Of a stretch of DNA of 64,000 nt, positions 19,835 to 29,178 are shown in pieces (the stretch's first letter is position 1; each line of letters opens with the position of its first letter). The translations under genes were made by a program, and so were the position numbers. The stretch comes from Aliiglaciecola sp. 3_MG-2023 (lineage in GTDB: Bacteria > Pseudomonadota > Gammaproteobacteria > Enterobacterales > Alteromonadaceae). The notes under the pieces are model-generated. The model saw only the letters and a program-made list of their open reading frames with translations. It was not told the origin of the DNA and made no database searches. Location of the stretch: the NCBI RefSeq assembly GCF_030548205.1, contig NZ_JAUORV010000009.1:62001-126000 (forward strand). Reading direction: 5' to 3'.

Positions 19835-20515
19835 ATGTCGGTTTGGAGAAAGTTAGTTACAGCGGTAAAAGGTGGCGCAACAGAAGCGGCTCAATCAGTT
19901 GTAGACAGTCAAGCCATTCGAATTCTAGAACAAGAGATTCGCGATGCAAAAGAAGAGTTACGTAAATCAGACCATGCACGTACTCAAATTTTAGCAAAGT
20001 GTAAATTGGCAAAACAAAAGGTTGATAGCCTGAAAGTATCAATTGGTCAATATGAAGAGCACGCTCGTAAAGCCATTGAATCTGACCGTCAATTGGCTTT
20101 GGATTGTGCACAAAAAGTTGCGGACTTAACCGCAGAAATGGAAACCGAACAGGAGTTTCTTGATCAATTCACCCAATCAGAAAAACAGCTTGCTGCCAAT
20201 ATTAACCAAGCTAAAGACAATTTGAAGCGTTTGGAACAGCAAGTCGATATGGTGAAGGCGACGGAATCAGTGCAAAAAGCCCAAGTAGCGGTTTCATCCA
20301 GACACATGGGCGCAAACAGTAAAATGAAAACCGCGACTGAATCGCTAAATCGTATTCAAGACAAACAGAAATTGCGCAGTGCAGAATTAGAGGCGGCTGA
20401 AGAACTTGCCTCTAGCGACTCAACCACTGACTTAGAAAAGCGGTTGGCTGAGGCTGGAATTAAAGGCGGAAAAAGCTCAGCTGATGATGAACTCAAACGT
20501 ATTTTAGGCGAATAA
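19835..20515 (+). CDS. yjfJ: PspA/IM30 family protein (YjfJ-like)
   Basis: A 226-residue, almost wholly helical protein of the PspA/IM30/Vipp1 (ESCRT-III-like) family, which forms membrane-supporting scaffolds under envelope stress. The amphipathic N-terminus (MSVWRKLVTAVKGGATEAA) and long coiled coil from about residue 25 to 150 are typical. The C-terminal part ends with the conserved-looking DELKRILGE. It lacks a neighbouring PspF or PspBC, so it belongs to the YjfJ branch rather than the classical psp operon. Confidence 0.9.
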   Translation: MSVWRKLVTAVKGGATEAAQSVVDSQAIRILEQEIRDAKEELRKSDHARTQILAKCKLAKQKVDSLKVSIGQYEEHARKAIESDRQLALDCAQKVADLTAEMETEQEFLDQFTQSEKQLAANINQAKDNLKRLEQQVDMVKATESVQKAQVAVSSRHMGANSKMKTATESLNRIQDKQKLRSAELEAAEELASSDSTTDLEKRLAEAGIKGGKSSADDELKRILGE

Positions 20516-20531
20516 ATTGGTTAGCGTATAA

Positions 20532-21584
20532 ATGCTGTTAGTCCTTAAGGTACGTAAAGTACTCACCCGAGTCTTTTCTGAGATGCGCTGGTACACCATT
20601 GTACTAGCGCTTTTGTTTTATGCCCTAACTACATGGCTTTTACTGTATGCCTCTGGCGAGCATGACCTACTCAATGTAAATGATTTTGTTTATTGGTTAG
20701 TCGTTACCGGTTCTACCGTTGGATATGGTGATATGTCACCGGTGACAAGTGCAGGAAAATATATAGTCTCGTTTTATGTCATCCCATTAGGGTTGAGTAT
20801 ATTTGCCTTAGTCCTTGGGCGGATCGCGGCTTGGGTGTCTATGCAATGGCAAAAAGGAGTGAAAGGTTTGAAACCATTAGATCTTGAAAACCATGTTTTG
20901 GTAATTGGCTGGAATGGCCAGCGCACTATTCAACTGCTTAACTTGCTACTTAAAGAACGAGCAGAAACGGAAAATAAACCCGAAATTGTGTTATGTGTTA
21001 AAGCTGATATCGACAATCCAATGCCCGACAAGATTGAATTCATCAAAGTCATATCTTTTAACAACGATAAAGAAATGGATAGAGCTTGTGTGGATAAGGC
21101 TGCGGTTATTGTGATGGACAATGAAGAAGATGATGTCACTATGACCACCTCTTTGTATTGTAGTAAAAGAAATAACAGCGCCCACCTTCTTGCTTATTTT
21201 AAAGATGAATCTTTAGTCGACTTGCTGCAAACCCATTGTCCCAATATCGAATGTACCCCCAGTGTCGCCGTTGAAATGTTGGCTAAGTCAGCATTTGATC
21301 CAGGCTCCAGCCTGCTGCAACACGACTTATTGACGGTACAAGAAGGTCAAGCTCAATTTTCAATTGAAGTACCTGATTCCGTGCAGCAGATATCTGTTGA
21401 AAAACTATTTATAACCTTAAAACAGCGCTATAACGCGACTTTCATTGGCTTTGTTGAACCAAGTATTCCGGCAAAAGTGACTTTAAACCCTAATTTTGAT
21501 GTAACTATCCTGCCCAAATACAAACTCTTTTATATTGCTGAACAACGCATCAATCACTTCGATTGGCAACTATTGTCTGAGTAA
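20532..21584 (+). CDS. Two-TM potassium channel with regulatory domain
   Basis: A 350-residue ion channel subunit. Membrane helices lie at about 22-40 and 73-95, with a pore loop carrying the potassium filter TVGYGD at 62-67. The cytoplasmic part starts LENHVLVIGWNGQRTIQLL, a RCK/TrkA-N-like Rossmann segment, though the usual glycine motif is altered. It is inserted between the yjfJ- and yjfK-like genes, 16 bp after the first, so it is likely co-expressed with the PspA homologue. Leakage sensing or ion control during envelope stress is an inference. Confidence 0.87.
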   Translation: MLLVLKVRKVLTRVFSEMRWYTIVLALLFYALTTWLLLYASGEHDLLNVNDFVYWLVVTGSTVGYGDMSPVTSAGKYIVSFYVIPLGLSIFALVLGRIAAWVSMQWQKGVKGLKPLDLENHVLVIGWNGQRTIQLLNLLLKERAETENKPEIVLCVKADIDNPMPDKIEFIKVISFNNDKEMDRACVDKAAVIVMDNEEDDVTMTTSLYCSKRNNSAHLLAYFKDESLVDLLQTHCPNIECTPSVAVEMLAKSAFDPGSSLLQHDLLTVQEGQAQFSIEVPDSVQQISVEKLFITLKQRYNATFIGFVEPSIPAKVTLNPNFDVTILPKYKLFYIAEQRINHFDWQLLSE

Positions 21585-21622
21585 TAAAGCAAGTAACAGG
21601 TAAGATAAAAAACGGAGAAATC

Positions 21623-22270
21623 ATGTTTTCAAAATGGTTTACCAAAAAAGATAAGCAATCTGAAATAACAGCGCCGGAAATAATGGGCCTATATTTAGGG
21701 GGCTCCTTCGAGCTTGATGATCTAAAACTCAAACTTATCGAACCTGAATTGGTGATTGAAGGTGCTGCTAGACACCACTTAATCCAGGCTGTAGGCGAAG
21801 CCCATTTAGATACAGGTGGAAAAATTTTGCGTTATTACACCGATGACGACGCATTTTTACAGGTTGTATTAGACGGTGGCGACACAGAAAATCACATCAC
21901 TGATGTGAAGTTATGGTACTTTTACAATACACAGACCGTGGGAACGGACAAGCAATGGAAAGACTTGCTCGAAGGCCAGGTTTCTCAACCTCATTATCAA
22001 ATTGAAAACAATCAGTATAATCGTGTTTGGGACGCTGTTGGCGAGGAATCCCCTCCAGTAGCAATGACAGAGAAAACATTTGAATTGGATGGCGATACTA
22101 GTCAAACGGATCAATTCGTTATGCTATATGAACGAGAAATCGGTCAAGAATCCTTCGAAACCTTATTGGTTTGTGCTGAAGAAAAAATTGTAGATAATAA
22201 CCATGATCGTTGCCTTGTTATCAGTACCGGCTTCGATATTTTGCCTGCCGATATAAAAATAAACGGTTAG
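21623..22270 (+). CDS. yjfK: DUF2491 family protein (YjfK-like)
   Basis: A 215-residue soluble protein of the DUF2491 family, as E. coli YjfK. The start MFSKWFTKKDK is preceded by CGGAG, and the body includes IMGLYLGGSFELDDLKLKL and an acidic centre. No catalytic motif can be named. Its position after the PspA and channel genes and before the DUF350 gene is the conserved context, which is the best clue that it acts in the same envelope-related process. Confidence 0.82.
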   Translation: MFSKWFTKKDKQSEITAPEIMGLYLGGSFELDDLKLKLIEPELVIEGAARHHLIQAVGEAHLDTGGKILRYYTDDDAFLQVVLDGGDTENHITDVKLWYFYNTQTVGTDKQWKDLLEGQVSQPHYQIENNQYNRVWDAVGEESPPVAMTEKTFELDGDTSQTDQFVMLYEREIGQESFETLLVCAEEKIVDNNHDRCLVISTGFDILPADIKING

Positions 22271-22303
22271 CAAATTAACGTATACACAGAAAAGGAAAAA
22301 TCG

Positions 22304-22720
22304 ATGGATATATTGTTGGATTCAATCGCCGGATTAGGTAATTTTGCAATCTATTTTGTGGTTTCAATAGTGCTGTTATTTATATTCAAAATCGTCTACG
22401 CATGGGTCACGCCCCATGATGAATGGAAGCTTGTAAAAGAAGAAAAAAACACCGCTGCGGCAATCGGCTTTGGTGGTGCTATTGTCGGCTTCAGTATTGC
22501 TTTATCGGGTGCTGTAACCAATTCAACGTCGCAGTTTGACTTTGCTATTTGGGGTTTCATTGCCCTCATCGCACAGGTCTTGGCTTTTTTATTGTTGCGC
22601 TTCACGTTCATGCCCGCCATCGCGGAAAGAATTGATAATCAAGAAGTCTCTGCAGGCGTAATGTTGGCTTCCATGTCCATCGGCGTTGGTTTACTCAATG
22701 CGGCTTGCATGACCTACTAG
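22304..22720 (+). CDS. yjfL: DUF350 membrane protein (YjfL-like)
   Basis: A 138-residue integral membrane protein of the DUF350 family. Four hydrophobic segments lie at about 10-32, 50-70, 78-100 and 112-135, with the family-typical FGGAIVGFSIALSGAVTNS. E. coli YjfL is the counterpart in the same gene order. The role is unknown. It lies 33 bp after the DUF2491 gene and 11 bp before the DUF1190 lipoprotein gene. Confidence 0.85.
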   Translation: MDILLDSIAGLGNFAIYFVVSIVLLFIFKIVYAWVTPHDEWKLVKEEKNTAAAIGFGGAIVGFSIALSGAVTNSTSQFDFAIWGFIALIAQVLAFLLLRFTFMPAIAERIDNQEVSAGVMLASMSIGVGLLNAACMTY

Positions 22721-22731
22721 GAGGCACAAGC

Positions 22732-23343
22732 ATGACTCGTAAACGCAGTAAACACATAAATCTAAACAGAATGCGTAAGCAATTTTCTGCCAAACCTTTG
22801 GCAATCGGTATCGCTTCTGTATTCTTAGCAGCCTGCACGGATAATCGTCAACAAGCGACGATATACACCAGTGCGCAAGATTGTGCCAATGAGAACCCTG
22901 AACAAGCACAAGTTTGTGCAACCGCTTATCAAGAAGCCTTGGCTGAAGCGGAGCGAACTGGGCCTAAATACAACTCTGAACAAGATTGTGAAAGTGAGTT
23001 TGGGCCAAATCAATGTCGCCAAGTAGAACGCAGTTCTGGCTCCTTTTTTATGCCATTTATGGCCGGTTACATGTTAAGCAACCTGCTTTCTCCTAATCGT
23101 TATCAGTATCAACCCATGTTTACGTCTTATTCCCCTTACTCTCCCTATCGTTACAGATGGATAGGCGCCGGTGGATATGATTATGGTGATTTACGTAAGC
23201 GTAATTACAAAGTCAGACCTGATGCGTTTAAACCTAAACCAGCGGTCACTCGAACAATCAAACGAGGTGGATTTGGCAGTTCTGTGCGTGCTAAATCAAG
23301 TTGGGGCAGTAAGAGTAGTTCCAAAGGTGGTTGGGGCGGTTAA
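22732..23343 (+). CDS. yjfM: DUF1190 family lipoprotein (YjfM/YgiB-like)
   Basis: A 203-residue protein of the DUF1190 family. The start at 22732 follows a strong AGGAGG. A hydrophobic stretch leads to LAACTD, a plausible lipobox with the cysteine near residue 35, after an unusually long basic N-terminus. The family motif YTSAQDCANENP and a second cysteine-bearing repeat YNSEQDCESEFG are clear. The C-terminus is rich in Gly, Ser, Lys and Arg (GGFGSS, SSKGGWGG). In E. coli the paralogue ygiB pairs with ygiC, as this gene pairs with the following YjfC-like gene. Confidence 0.85.
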   Translation: MTRKRSKHINLNRMRKQFSAKPLAIGIASVFLAACTDNRQQATIYTSAQDCANENPEQAQVCATAYQEALAEAERTGPKYNSEQDCESEFGPNQCRQVERSSGSFFMPFMAGYMLSNLLSPNRYQYQPMFTSYSPYSPYRYRWIGAGGYDYGDLRKRNYKVRPDAFKPKPAVTRTIKRGGFGSSVRAKSSWGSKSSSKGGWGG

Positions 23344-23417
23344 ACGTCCCCCCCTCGGAGAACGACGTTATCCAGCCCTTTGATAAAGCGCAATGAAATC
23401 ACAACAATTGAGTCTAG

Positions 23418-24584
23418 ATGTTCAGAATACCAAGTGAGCCCCGCAAAAACTGGCAACAAAAAGCAAAAGACTTTGGTTTTTCATTCCATAGTATGTATGG
23501 CGAGCCGTATTGGGATGAATCCGCTTATTATCAGTTTAACTTACAACAAATTGAAAATGACTTAGAAGACCCTAGCGTCGAAATTCACCAAATGTGCTTA
23601 CAAGTTGTCGATAAAGTTGTGAATAATGACGCTTTGTTATCTGCTTTTAAAATCCCCGAACCCTTTTGGCAAGGTGTGAAAGATTCCTGGCGTAAGCACG
23701 ATCCATCTTTGTATTCTCGACTAGACTTTGCTTACGATGGTAGTGGTCCGGCAAAGTTATACGAAAATAATGCAGACACCCCTACTAGCTTGTATGAATC
23801 AGGCTTTTGGCAATGGCTATGGCTGCAAGATTTAGTGGACGGCAATCAACTCTCTCGTCAGGCAGATCAATTTAACTCTTTACAAGAAAAACTGATAGGT
23901 CGGTTACATGAAATCGCAGGACATTATCAAACTGAACAGATTCATTTTGCATGCTGTCAGGATACCATTGAAGATAGAGGCACAGTGCAATATTTACAAG
24001 ATTGCGCCGCAGAATCGGGCATCCTTGGGCCATTTGTTTTCATTGAAGATATTGGTTTGGGAGAATCAGGTCGCTTTACGGATTTAAAAAATAACCCAAT
24101 AGAGACCTTGTTTAAACTTTACCCTTGGGAGTTTATGCAACGTGAAGAATTTGGTGATTATGTGGAAAGCTCACAAACCAATTGGATTGAGCCCTTATGG
24201 AAAAGTGTTTTGTCTAACAAAGCACTTATGCCCATGCTGTGGAAGATGTTTAAAGGACACCCAAATCTGTTGCCTGCTTATTTCGAAGACGAATTACATT
24301 TGTGTGACCACACGCGCATCGTAAAAAAACCCCTATTTTCCCGAGAAGGTGCCAACGTTAGTATTTTAGAAAAAGGACAAGAGATAGCCCATGCTGATGG
24401 CCCCTATGGTGAAGAAGGGTTTATTTATCAAGCATTCCATCCTCTGCCTAAATTTGATAATAACTACACATTAATTGGTTCTTGGTTGGTAAACGACCAG
24501 GCAGCTGGCATTTCAGTGCGAGAAGACAGCTCGCTAATTACCCAAGATATGTCCCGTTATTTACCACATATCATTCTAGGATAA
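23418..24584 (+). CDS. yjfC: Glutathionylspermidine synthase-like ATP-grasp protein (YjfC-like)
   Basis: A 388-residue member of the glutathionylspermidine synthase preATP-grasp/ATP-grasp family, as E. coli YjfC and YgiC. It opens with the SEPRKNWQQKAKDFGFSFH segment and has YDGSGPAKLYENNADTPTSL, a family signature for the ATP-grasp fold. The C-terminal part includes KKPLFSREGANV, the expected nucleotide-binding region. It lacks the amidase domain of true Gsp synthase. The substrate of this branch is unknown; amide ligation of a peptide-like substrate is the family expectation. Confidence 0.88.
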   Translation: MFRIPSEPRKNWQQKAKDFGFSFHSMYGEPYWDESAYYQFNLQQIENDLEDPSVEIHQMCLQVVDKVVNNDALLSAFKIPEPFWQGVKDSWRKHDPSLYSRLDFAYDGSGPAKLYENNADTPTSLYESGFWQWLWLQDLVDGNQLSRQADQFNSLQEKLIGRLHEIAGHYQTEQIHFACCQDTIEDRGTVQYLQDCAAESGILGPFVFIEDIGLGESGRFTDLKNNPIETLFKLYPWEFMQREEFGDYVESSQTNWIEPLWKSVLSNKALMPMLWKMFKGHPNLLPAYFEDELHLCDHTRIVKKPLFSREGANVSILEKGQEIAHADGPYGEEGFIYQAFHPLPKFDNNYTLIGSWLVNDQAAGISVREDSSLITQDMSRYLPHIILG

Positions 24585-24589
24585 CTTCC

Positions 24590-25147
24590 ATGGGCACGAA
24601 AACTTCGGTTCTAGCATCTCAATTAAAATTTGTTTGTTACTTGATGCTGTTTTTTACTGTTATTGAAGTCGTCAATATTATTTTTGCTCGCAGCCTCAAT
24701 GTTTATGGAATTTACCCCCGTGAATGGGTTGGCCTTCGCGGGATCTTTTTTAGCCCATTTTTACACGGTAATTTGGCCCATTTCGCTTCCAATATTATCA
24801 CCCTTGGGATATTCAGTTTATTGGTATTGCAATACGGAAAAAAAATCTACATTACCGTTAGTCTCTATTTAGTATTAAGTATTGGCATACTGGTATGGTT
24901 GTTTGCGCGTCCGGCTATGCATATAGGAGCGAGCGGCATAATCTATGGTTACTTTGGTTTTTTAGTGCTGGGAGGGTTAATATCAGGTCGTATAAAGTTG
25001 ATTATTATTTCCCTTGTGGTCGGCTTCTTTTACGGCGGTTTAATATTTGGTGTATTCCCTACAAATAGCTTTGTTTCTTGGGAGTCTCACCTGTTTGGAT
25101 TTATTGCGGGGTTGTGTGCTGCTAAAATATGGGCTAAAAAGCGTTAG
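24590..25147 (+). CDS. Rhomboid family intramembrane serine protease
   Basis: A 185-residue rhomboid protease with about six membrane segments. The catalytic serine is S115 in GASGIIYG, the catalytic histidine is H167 in ESHLFGF, and the HxxxN pair H64/N68 (HFASN) completes the oxyanion region. The ATG at 24590 lies 3 bp after the yjfC-like stop, so translation is probably coupled and the gene likely belongs to the same operon. Cleavage of a membrane protein of the operon, such as the DUF350 protein or a channel partner, is possible but not shown. Confidence 0.88.
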   Translation: MGTKTSVLASQLKFVCYLMLFFTVIEVVNIIFARSLNVYGIYPREWVGLRGIFFSPFLHGNLAHFASNIITLGIFSLLVLQYGKKIYITVSLYLVLSIGILVWLFARPAMHIGASGIIYGYFGFLVLGGLISGRIKLIIISLVVGFFYGGLIFGVFPTNSFVSWESHLFGFIAGLCAAKIWAKKR

Positions 25148-25256
25148 GATCCAGCGTTACTGCCAAAAGAATGAACATCTAAGCCTGATTAAAACCATAG
25201 TGGATTGGGTGGGAGTTAGATATACTGACAACAGTTAAGAATAGTTTAAAGATTTT

Positions 25257-25991
25257 ATGAATAAGCCAGAAGCAAACGAAACAACACAAAATACGAACAA
25301 GACACCACCTCAAAACAATGATTTTTTGGGTAATCTTGCTTTCAATATTGTCATCCCCGTATTGATTTTATCTTATCTCAGTGGCGAAGAATATTTAGGC
25401 CCAGCAGTAAGTGTGGTTTGCGCCTTGGCATTCCCGATCGGATACGGTATCTGGGATTTAAAGAAGTCTGGCAAAGTAAACGGTTTCTCCATTTTAGGGA
25501 TTATCAGTGTAATACTCACTGGCGGTATCACCTTATTAGAGCTTCCCGCTGAATATATTGCCATTAAAGAAGCCGCCATCCCCGGTATTTTGGGTATTGC
25601 CGTCTTAATCTCTCAATATACTAATCGTTCTTTAGTGAAAATTCTCATACTCAACGAAAATGTGATCAATTGGCAGGCGTTGAACGAGGCGTTAGCGAAA
25701 AAACAAAATACAGCGCTTTTTAACCGCAAAATAACCGTTAGTTCTTATATCGTTGCAGCTTCTTTTTTCGTTTCTTCCTTCCTAAATTACATTTTGGCTA
25801 AAATGATTTTAGTAAGCGAGCCTGGCACAACAGCTTATACTGAAGAACTAGGGCGTATGACTGCACTGAGTTATCCGGTGATTATGGTACCAAGCTTAAT
25901 AATGCTATTTTCTGCTCTCGCCTATTTGATCATTCAAATGAAAAAATTAACTGGCGAAGATTACCTATCCTTTATTCAAGAGGAAGGCTAG
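25257..25991 (+). CDS. Multi-pass membrane protein, VC0807-like
   Basis: A 244-residue protein with a polar N-terminus of about 22 residues, followed by six or so membrane segments (around 26-45, 50-68, 78-96, 105-122, 160-182, 205-228). The opening LGNLAFNIVIPVLILSYLSG and the general plan resemble the VC0807 family of uncharacterised proteobacterial membrane proteins. No catalytic or transport motif is visible. It follows the rhomboid gene after 109 bp and precedes the ABC unit by 27 bp, so its operon membership is unclear. Confidence 0.6.
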   Translation: MNKPEANETTQNTNKTPPQNNDFLGNLAFNIVIPVLILSYLSGEEYLGPAVSVVCALAFPIGYGIWDLKKSGKVNGFSILGIISVILTGGITLLELPAEYIAIKEAAIPGILGIAVLISQYTNRSLVKILILNENVINWQALNEALAKKQNTALFNRKITVSSYIVAASFFVSSFLNYILAKMILVSEPGTTAYTEELGRMTALSYPVIMVPSLIMLFSALAYLIIQMKKLTGEDYLSFIQEEG

Positions 25992-26018
25992 TTAACAATT
26001 AAATAGTCTGGCGGTACA

Positions 26019-26687
26019 ATGATTAAAATTGAAGCCTTATCCAAGTCCTACCAAGACGGCAAGCAATTCACCACCGTTTTAGAAAATGTCAATTTAACCA
26101 TTGCCCCCAAACAGCAAATTGCAATTACAGGTGAATCCGGTTCGGGTAAATCAACCTTATTGCACTTGTTGGCCTGTTTAGATAACCCAGATTCAGGCTC
26201 AATAAAAGTACATGAGCAAAACATCTGCTTATTTTCACCCCGTCAGCGTGATGCCTATCGGAAAAAGTCCATCGGCATCGTCTTTCAAAAATTTAACCTC
26301 ATTGAATGTTTGTCAGTTTGGGAGAATATATGTTTTCCTGCTCGGTTAAACCAAAATTTTGATGAGCCTTATCTACTTGACCTGCTGGAACAGCTAGGCA
26401 TTGCTAAGCATCGACATAAGATGCCAACGGCATTATCTGGAGGCGAACAACAACGAGTTGCCATTGCTAGAGCGTTAGCCCATAAGCCTGAACTGGTATT
26501 AGCCGACGAACCCACAGGAAATTTAGATGATAAAAATAGCGGTAAGGTGGCTGATTTACTGTTTATGCTATGTCGTTCCCACCAGGCTATGCTAGTTATA
26601 GTCACTCACAGTGCCAAACTAGCTAAGCAAGCCCACCTTCACTATCACTTAAGTAACAAAACGCTGAAACTGCAAACCAATGATTAA
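26019..26687 (+). CDS. ABC transporter ATP-binding protein (LolD/MacB type)
   Basis: A 222-residue ATPase of the LolD/MacB/FtsE class. Walker A is GESGSGKST near residues 39-47, the signature is LSGGEQQRVAIARAL and Walker B is LVLADEPTGNLDDK. The last bases overlap the start of the FtsX-type permease gene by 8 bp, so the two are translationally coupled. With the permease and the AttH-like lipoprotein it forms a three-gene unit. Such mechanotransmission-type transporters usually act on lipoproteins, peptides or envelope enzymes rather than pumping small solutes. Confidence 0.92.
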   Translation: MIKIEALSKSYQDGKQFTTVLENVNLTIAPKQQIAITGESGSGKSTLLHLLACLDNPDSGSIKVHEQNICLFSPRQRDAYRKKSIGIVFQKFNLIECLSVWENICFPARLNQNFDEPYLLDLLEQLGIAKHRHKMPTALSGGEQQRVAIARALAHKPELVLADEPTGNLDDKNSGKVADLLFMLCRSHQAMLVIVTHSAKLAKQAHLHYHLSNKTLKLQTND

Positions 26688-29178
26688 GTCAATTCATGAG
26701 GTTTTATGGGTAATTTTAAAAAGTTACGATCTGCAAAAGTATCGACTATGTTTAATATTATTAGCGATGATAATGGGCTGTGCAGGACTTTCTTCAGTTT
26801 TAGTTATTAATGAAACCGCTAAGCGCAGCTACAGCCAAACCGCTTTTCCCTTTTTAGACAATGTTGAGTACGCAATCTATCCATCCCAAAGCGGGTGGAT
26901 AAGCAAAGCTGACTACGCCGATTTACGCAAAAACGGAAACCGCAACCTTATTGCAGTATCGACACAACAAGTGGAAAGCTTAGACAATCACAAATTAGAC
27001 TTCCTAGGGGTCGATTACTATGCACTGATGAGCTTAAACCGAACTAGGCTAGAAAAGGATAATAGCAAATCCGGCTTTCCCCTATTTGCCGCAAACAACC
27101 ATTCTTCTAACTCAACCCCCACAGAACACAAGTTTGTTATTGATGTTGAATATGCAAAAACATTAGGAGCTAAAAACCAACTTACAACAGATAATTTTCT
27201 AAAGCTCAATTCTCAGCTATCCATTGGCCCAGTTGCCATCGTCGAGGCGGCAGGTCTAGGTGAGCAAATTGTATGCGACATTGAAACCTTATATAGTCAA
27301 TTCAATCCTCAGGGGATTTCTTATATATTAGTGGCGGGTAAATTTAATCACAAACAGCCTTCCCCTTTGCAATTGCAATTACCTTCCCACCTCAAATTAA
27401 TCAAATTAACCTCAACTGAAGACTTAGACCAACTAACCGCTAGTTTTCACCTTAATCTTTTCGCCATGGGTTTGCTGATGTTCGTTGTTTGCATGTTTGT
27501 GGTATTAAATGCGTTAAATTTATTGATTATAAAACGTGTACCCATGTTGACGACTTTGCGGCAACTGGGTATCCCAATAGTTGCTATCTATAGTGCTATC
27601 ATCATTGAAATGATGACCTTAGCCATAGCTTGTAGCGCAATCGGTGTTACTTTAGGCATTGAAATCGCCAAGTGGCTATCTCCCTCTGTTACCCAGACCC
27701 TCGCGAACTTATATAATGTATCAATTAACTTTGAGAATTTTTCTTGGTTTAATTTGTATGCTCAAGTATTGCTGGCAAGTGTTGTTGGTTTGAGTCTTGC
27801 CGCAGCGTTACCCTTACGTTCGCTGAATCAGCACCTAACTTCAATACAACCAGTGGCTTCACCCGCTCATAGTGAGAACAAATGGTTAGCATTTTGTGTG
27901 CTTCTTCTGCTTATTTGTTTGATTATTTATTTTAGCAACGAAAGTATTTTTAGTTCATTTTTGATTATCGGCTTAGTGATAATCAGTGGCTGTTTCTTGG
28001 TTTTGTATATGTTACCTAGATTACTTTGCTTAATAATCCCCATAATTCCACTAACAACACCCAACTTGCGCTGGAGTGTAGCCGACGCTAAGCGGATATC
28101 GAACAAAAGTAGTATCGCATTTTGCGCGTTTTTCATTGCCGTGGCCACGAATGTAGGCATGAATTTAATGGTAAATAGTTTTCGTCTTGCCACAGACACT
28201 TGGATAACCCAACGACTTGACGCAGATGCTTATGTCAATACCAAGGATGCCGAGCAAGTTGTCACACTGCTCAGTTCGAACTTCCCGAAAACCACAACCT
28301 TTGTTAGGCAATCAGAAACTGGCAATTATCAGGGAGATGCCATTCAACTTCGTTCTTATCCTAGTAATCTTGAGCACCAAGAAGCGTTAATGCTAGAACA
28401 GAGTATCGCGACCCCTTGGGACACATTTTCAAAAGCTCAAGGGATTTTTATTAATCAACAGTTCGCCCTATCAAAACAGCTTAACTTAGGCCAAAAAATA
28501 GTGTTTAGAAGGCAAAATAATCATACATTTACGGTGCAAATTGTTGGTATTTACTATGATTATGGCAACCCTAAAGCACAAGCATTGGTTAGTGAGTCAT
28601 TAATATTAAATCCTTCATCTGGCAATCAAGTTATCGCCTTATATAATCAAGGGGTTAATCAATCATGGCTACCTGAACTGAAAAATCAAATATCGACACA
28701 ATTTCCAGACGCGCAAATAGTGGAGACACAGGACCTACTGAAACGCTCAATGCAAACCTTCGACAACACCTTCGTGGTAACCCAGGGTCTGAATATAATT
28801 ACCTTATTAGTCGCTGCATTTTCTTTAGCTTCGTCCCTCATCGTTATTGATTACGATAATAGACCCCAACGAGCATTGATCCGAGCTATGGGTGTACCTG
28901 CACTTAAAATATTGATGCTAACCTTGTTCCAATACACGTTGTTGTGCTTATTCATATGTGCTCTTGCAATTCCATTTGGTATTTTACTCAGTTGGCTTTT
29001 GATCCATTTAGTAAACGTGCAGGCTTTCTATTGGTCTTATCCGTTGGTTATTGAGTCGAATACCCTAGTCGAGCTAATCTTATCCGCCTTAATGGTGGTA
29101 TTTTTAGCGGTGTTATTGCCTGCTGCTCGAACAATATTAATACCACCTATTGAGGATATAAAATGGCTCAATGGTTAA
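26680..29178 (+). CDS. FtsX-like ABC transporter permease
   Basis: An 832-residue permease with two FtsX-type membrane blocks. One membrane segment lies at about 20-40, followed by a large extracytoplasmic domain to about 255. Three segments follow between 260 and 385, then two in the 400-450 region that link the halves. A second periplasmic domain (about 490-690) and three final segments complete it. This duplicated plan is that of AttF/AttG or LolC/E fused-type permeases. It overlaps the ATPase gene by 8 bp and the lipoprotein gene by 16 bp. Confidence 0.88.
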   Translation: MIKSIHEVLWVILKSYDLQKYRLCLILLAMIMGCAGLSSVLVINETAKRSYSQTAFPFLDNVEYAIYPSQSGWISKADYADLRKNGNRNLIAVSTQQVESLDNHKLDFLGVDYYALMSLNRTRLEKDNSKSGFPLFAANNHSSNSTPTEHKFVIDVEYAKTLGAKNQLTTDNFLKLNSQLSIGPVAIVEAAGLGEQIVCDIETLYSQFNPQGISYILVAGKFNHKQPSPLQLQLPSHLKLIKLTSTEDLDQLTASFHLNLFAMGLLMFVVCMFVVLNALNLLIIKRVPMLTTLRQLGIPIVAIYSAIIIEMMTLAIACSAIGVTLGIEIAKWLSPSVTQTLANLYNVSINFENFSWFNLYAQVLLASVVGLSLAAALPLRSLNQHLTSIQPVASPAHSENKWLAFCVLLLLICLIIYFSNESIFSSFLIIGLVIISGCFLVLYMLPRLLCLIIPIIPLTTPNLRWSVADAKRISNKSSIAFCAFFIAVATNVGMNLMVNSFRLATDTWITQRLDADAYVNTKDAEQVVTLLSSNFPKTTTFVRQSETGNYQGDAIQLRSYPSNLEHQEALMLEQSIATPWDTFSKAQGIFINQQFALSKQLNLGQKIVFRRQNNHTFTVQIVGIYYDYGNPKAQALVSESLILNPSSGNQVIALYNQGVNQSWLPELKNQISTQFPDAQIVETQDLLKRSMQTFDNTFVVTQGLNIITLLVAAFSLASSLIVIDYDNRPQRALIRAMGVPALKILMLTLFQYTLLCLFICALAIPFGILLSWLLIHLVNVQAFYWSYPLVIESNTLVELILSALMVVFLAVLLPAARTILIPPIEDIKWLNG

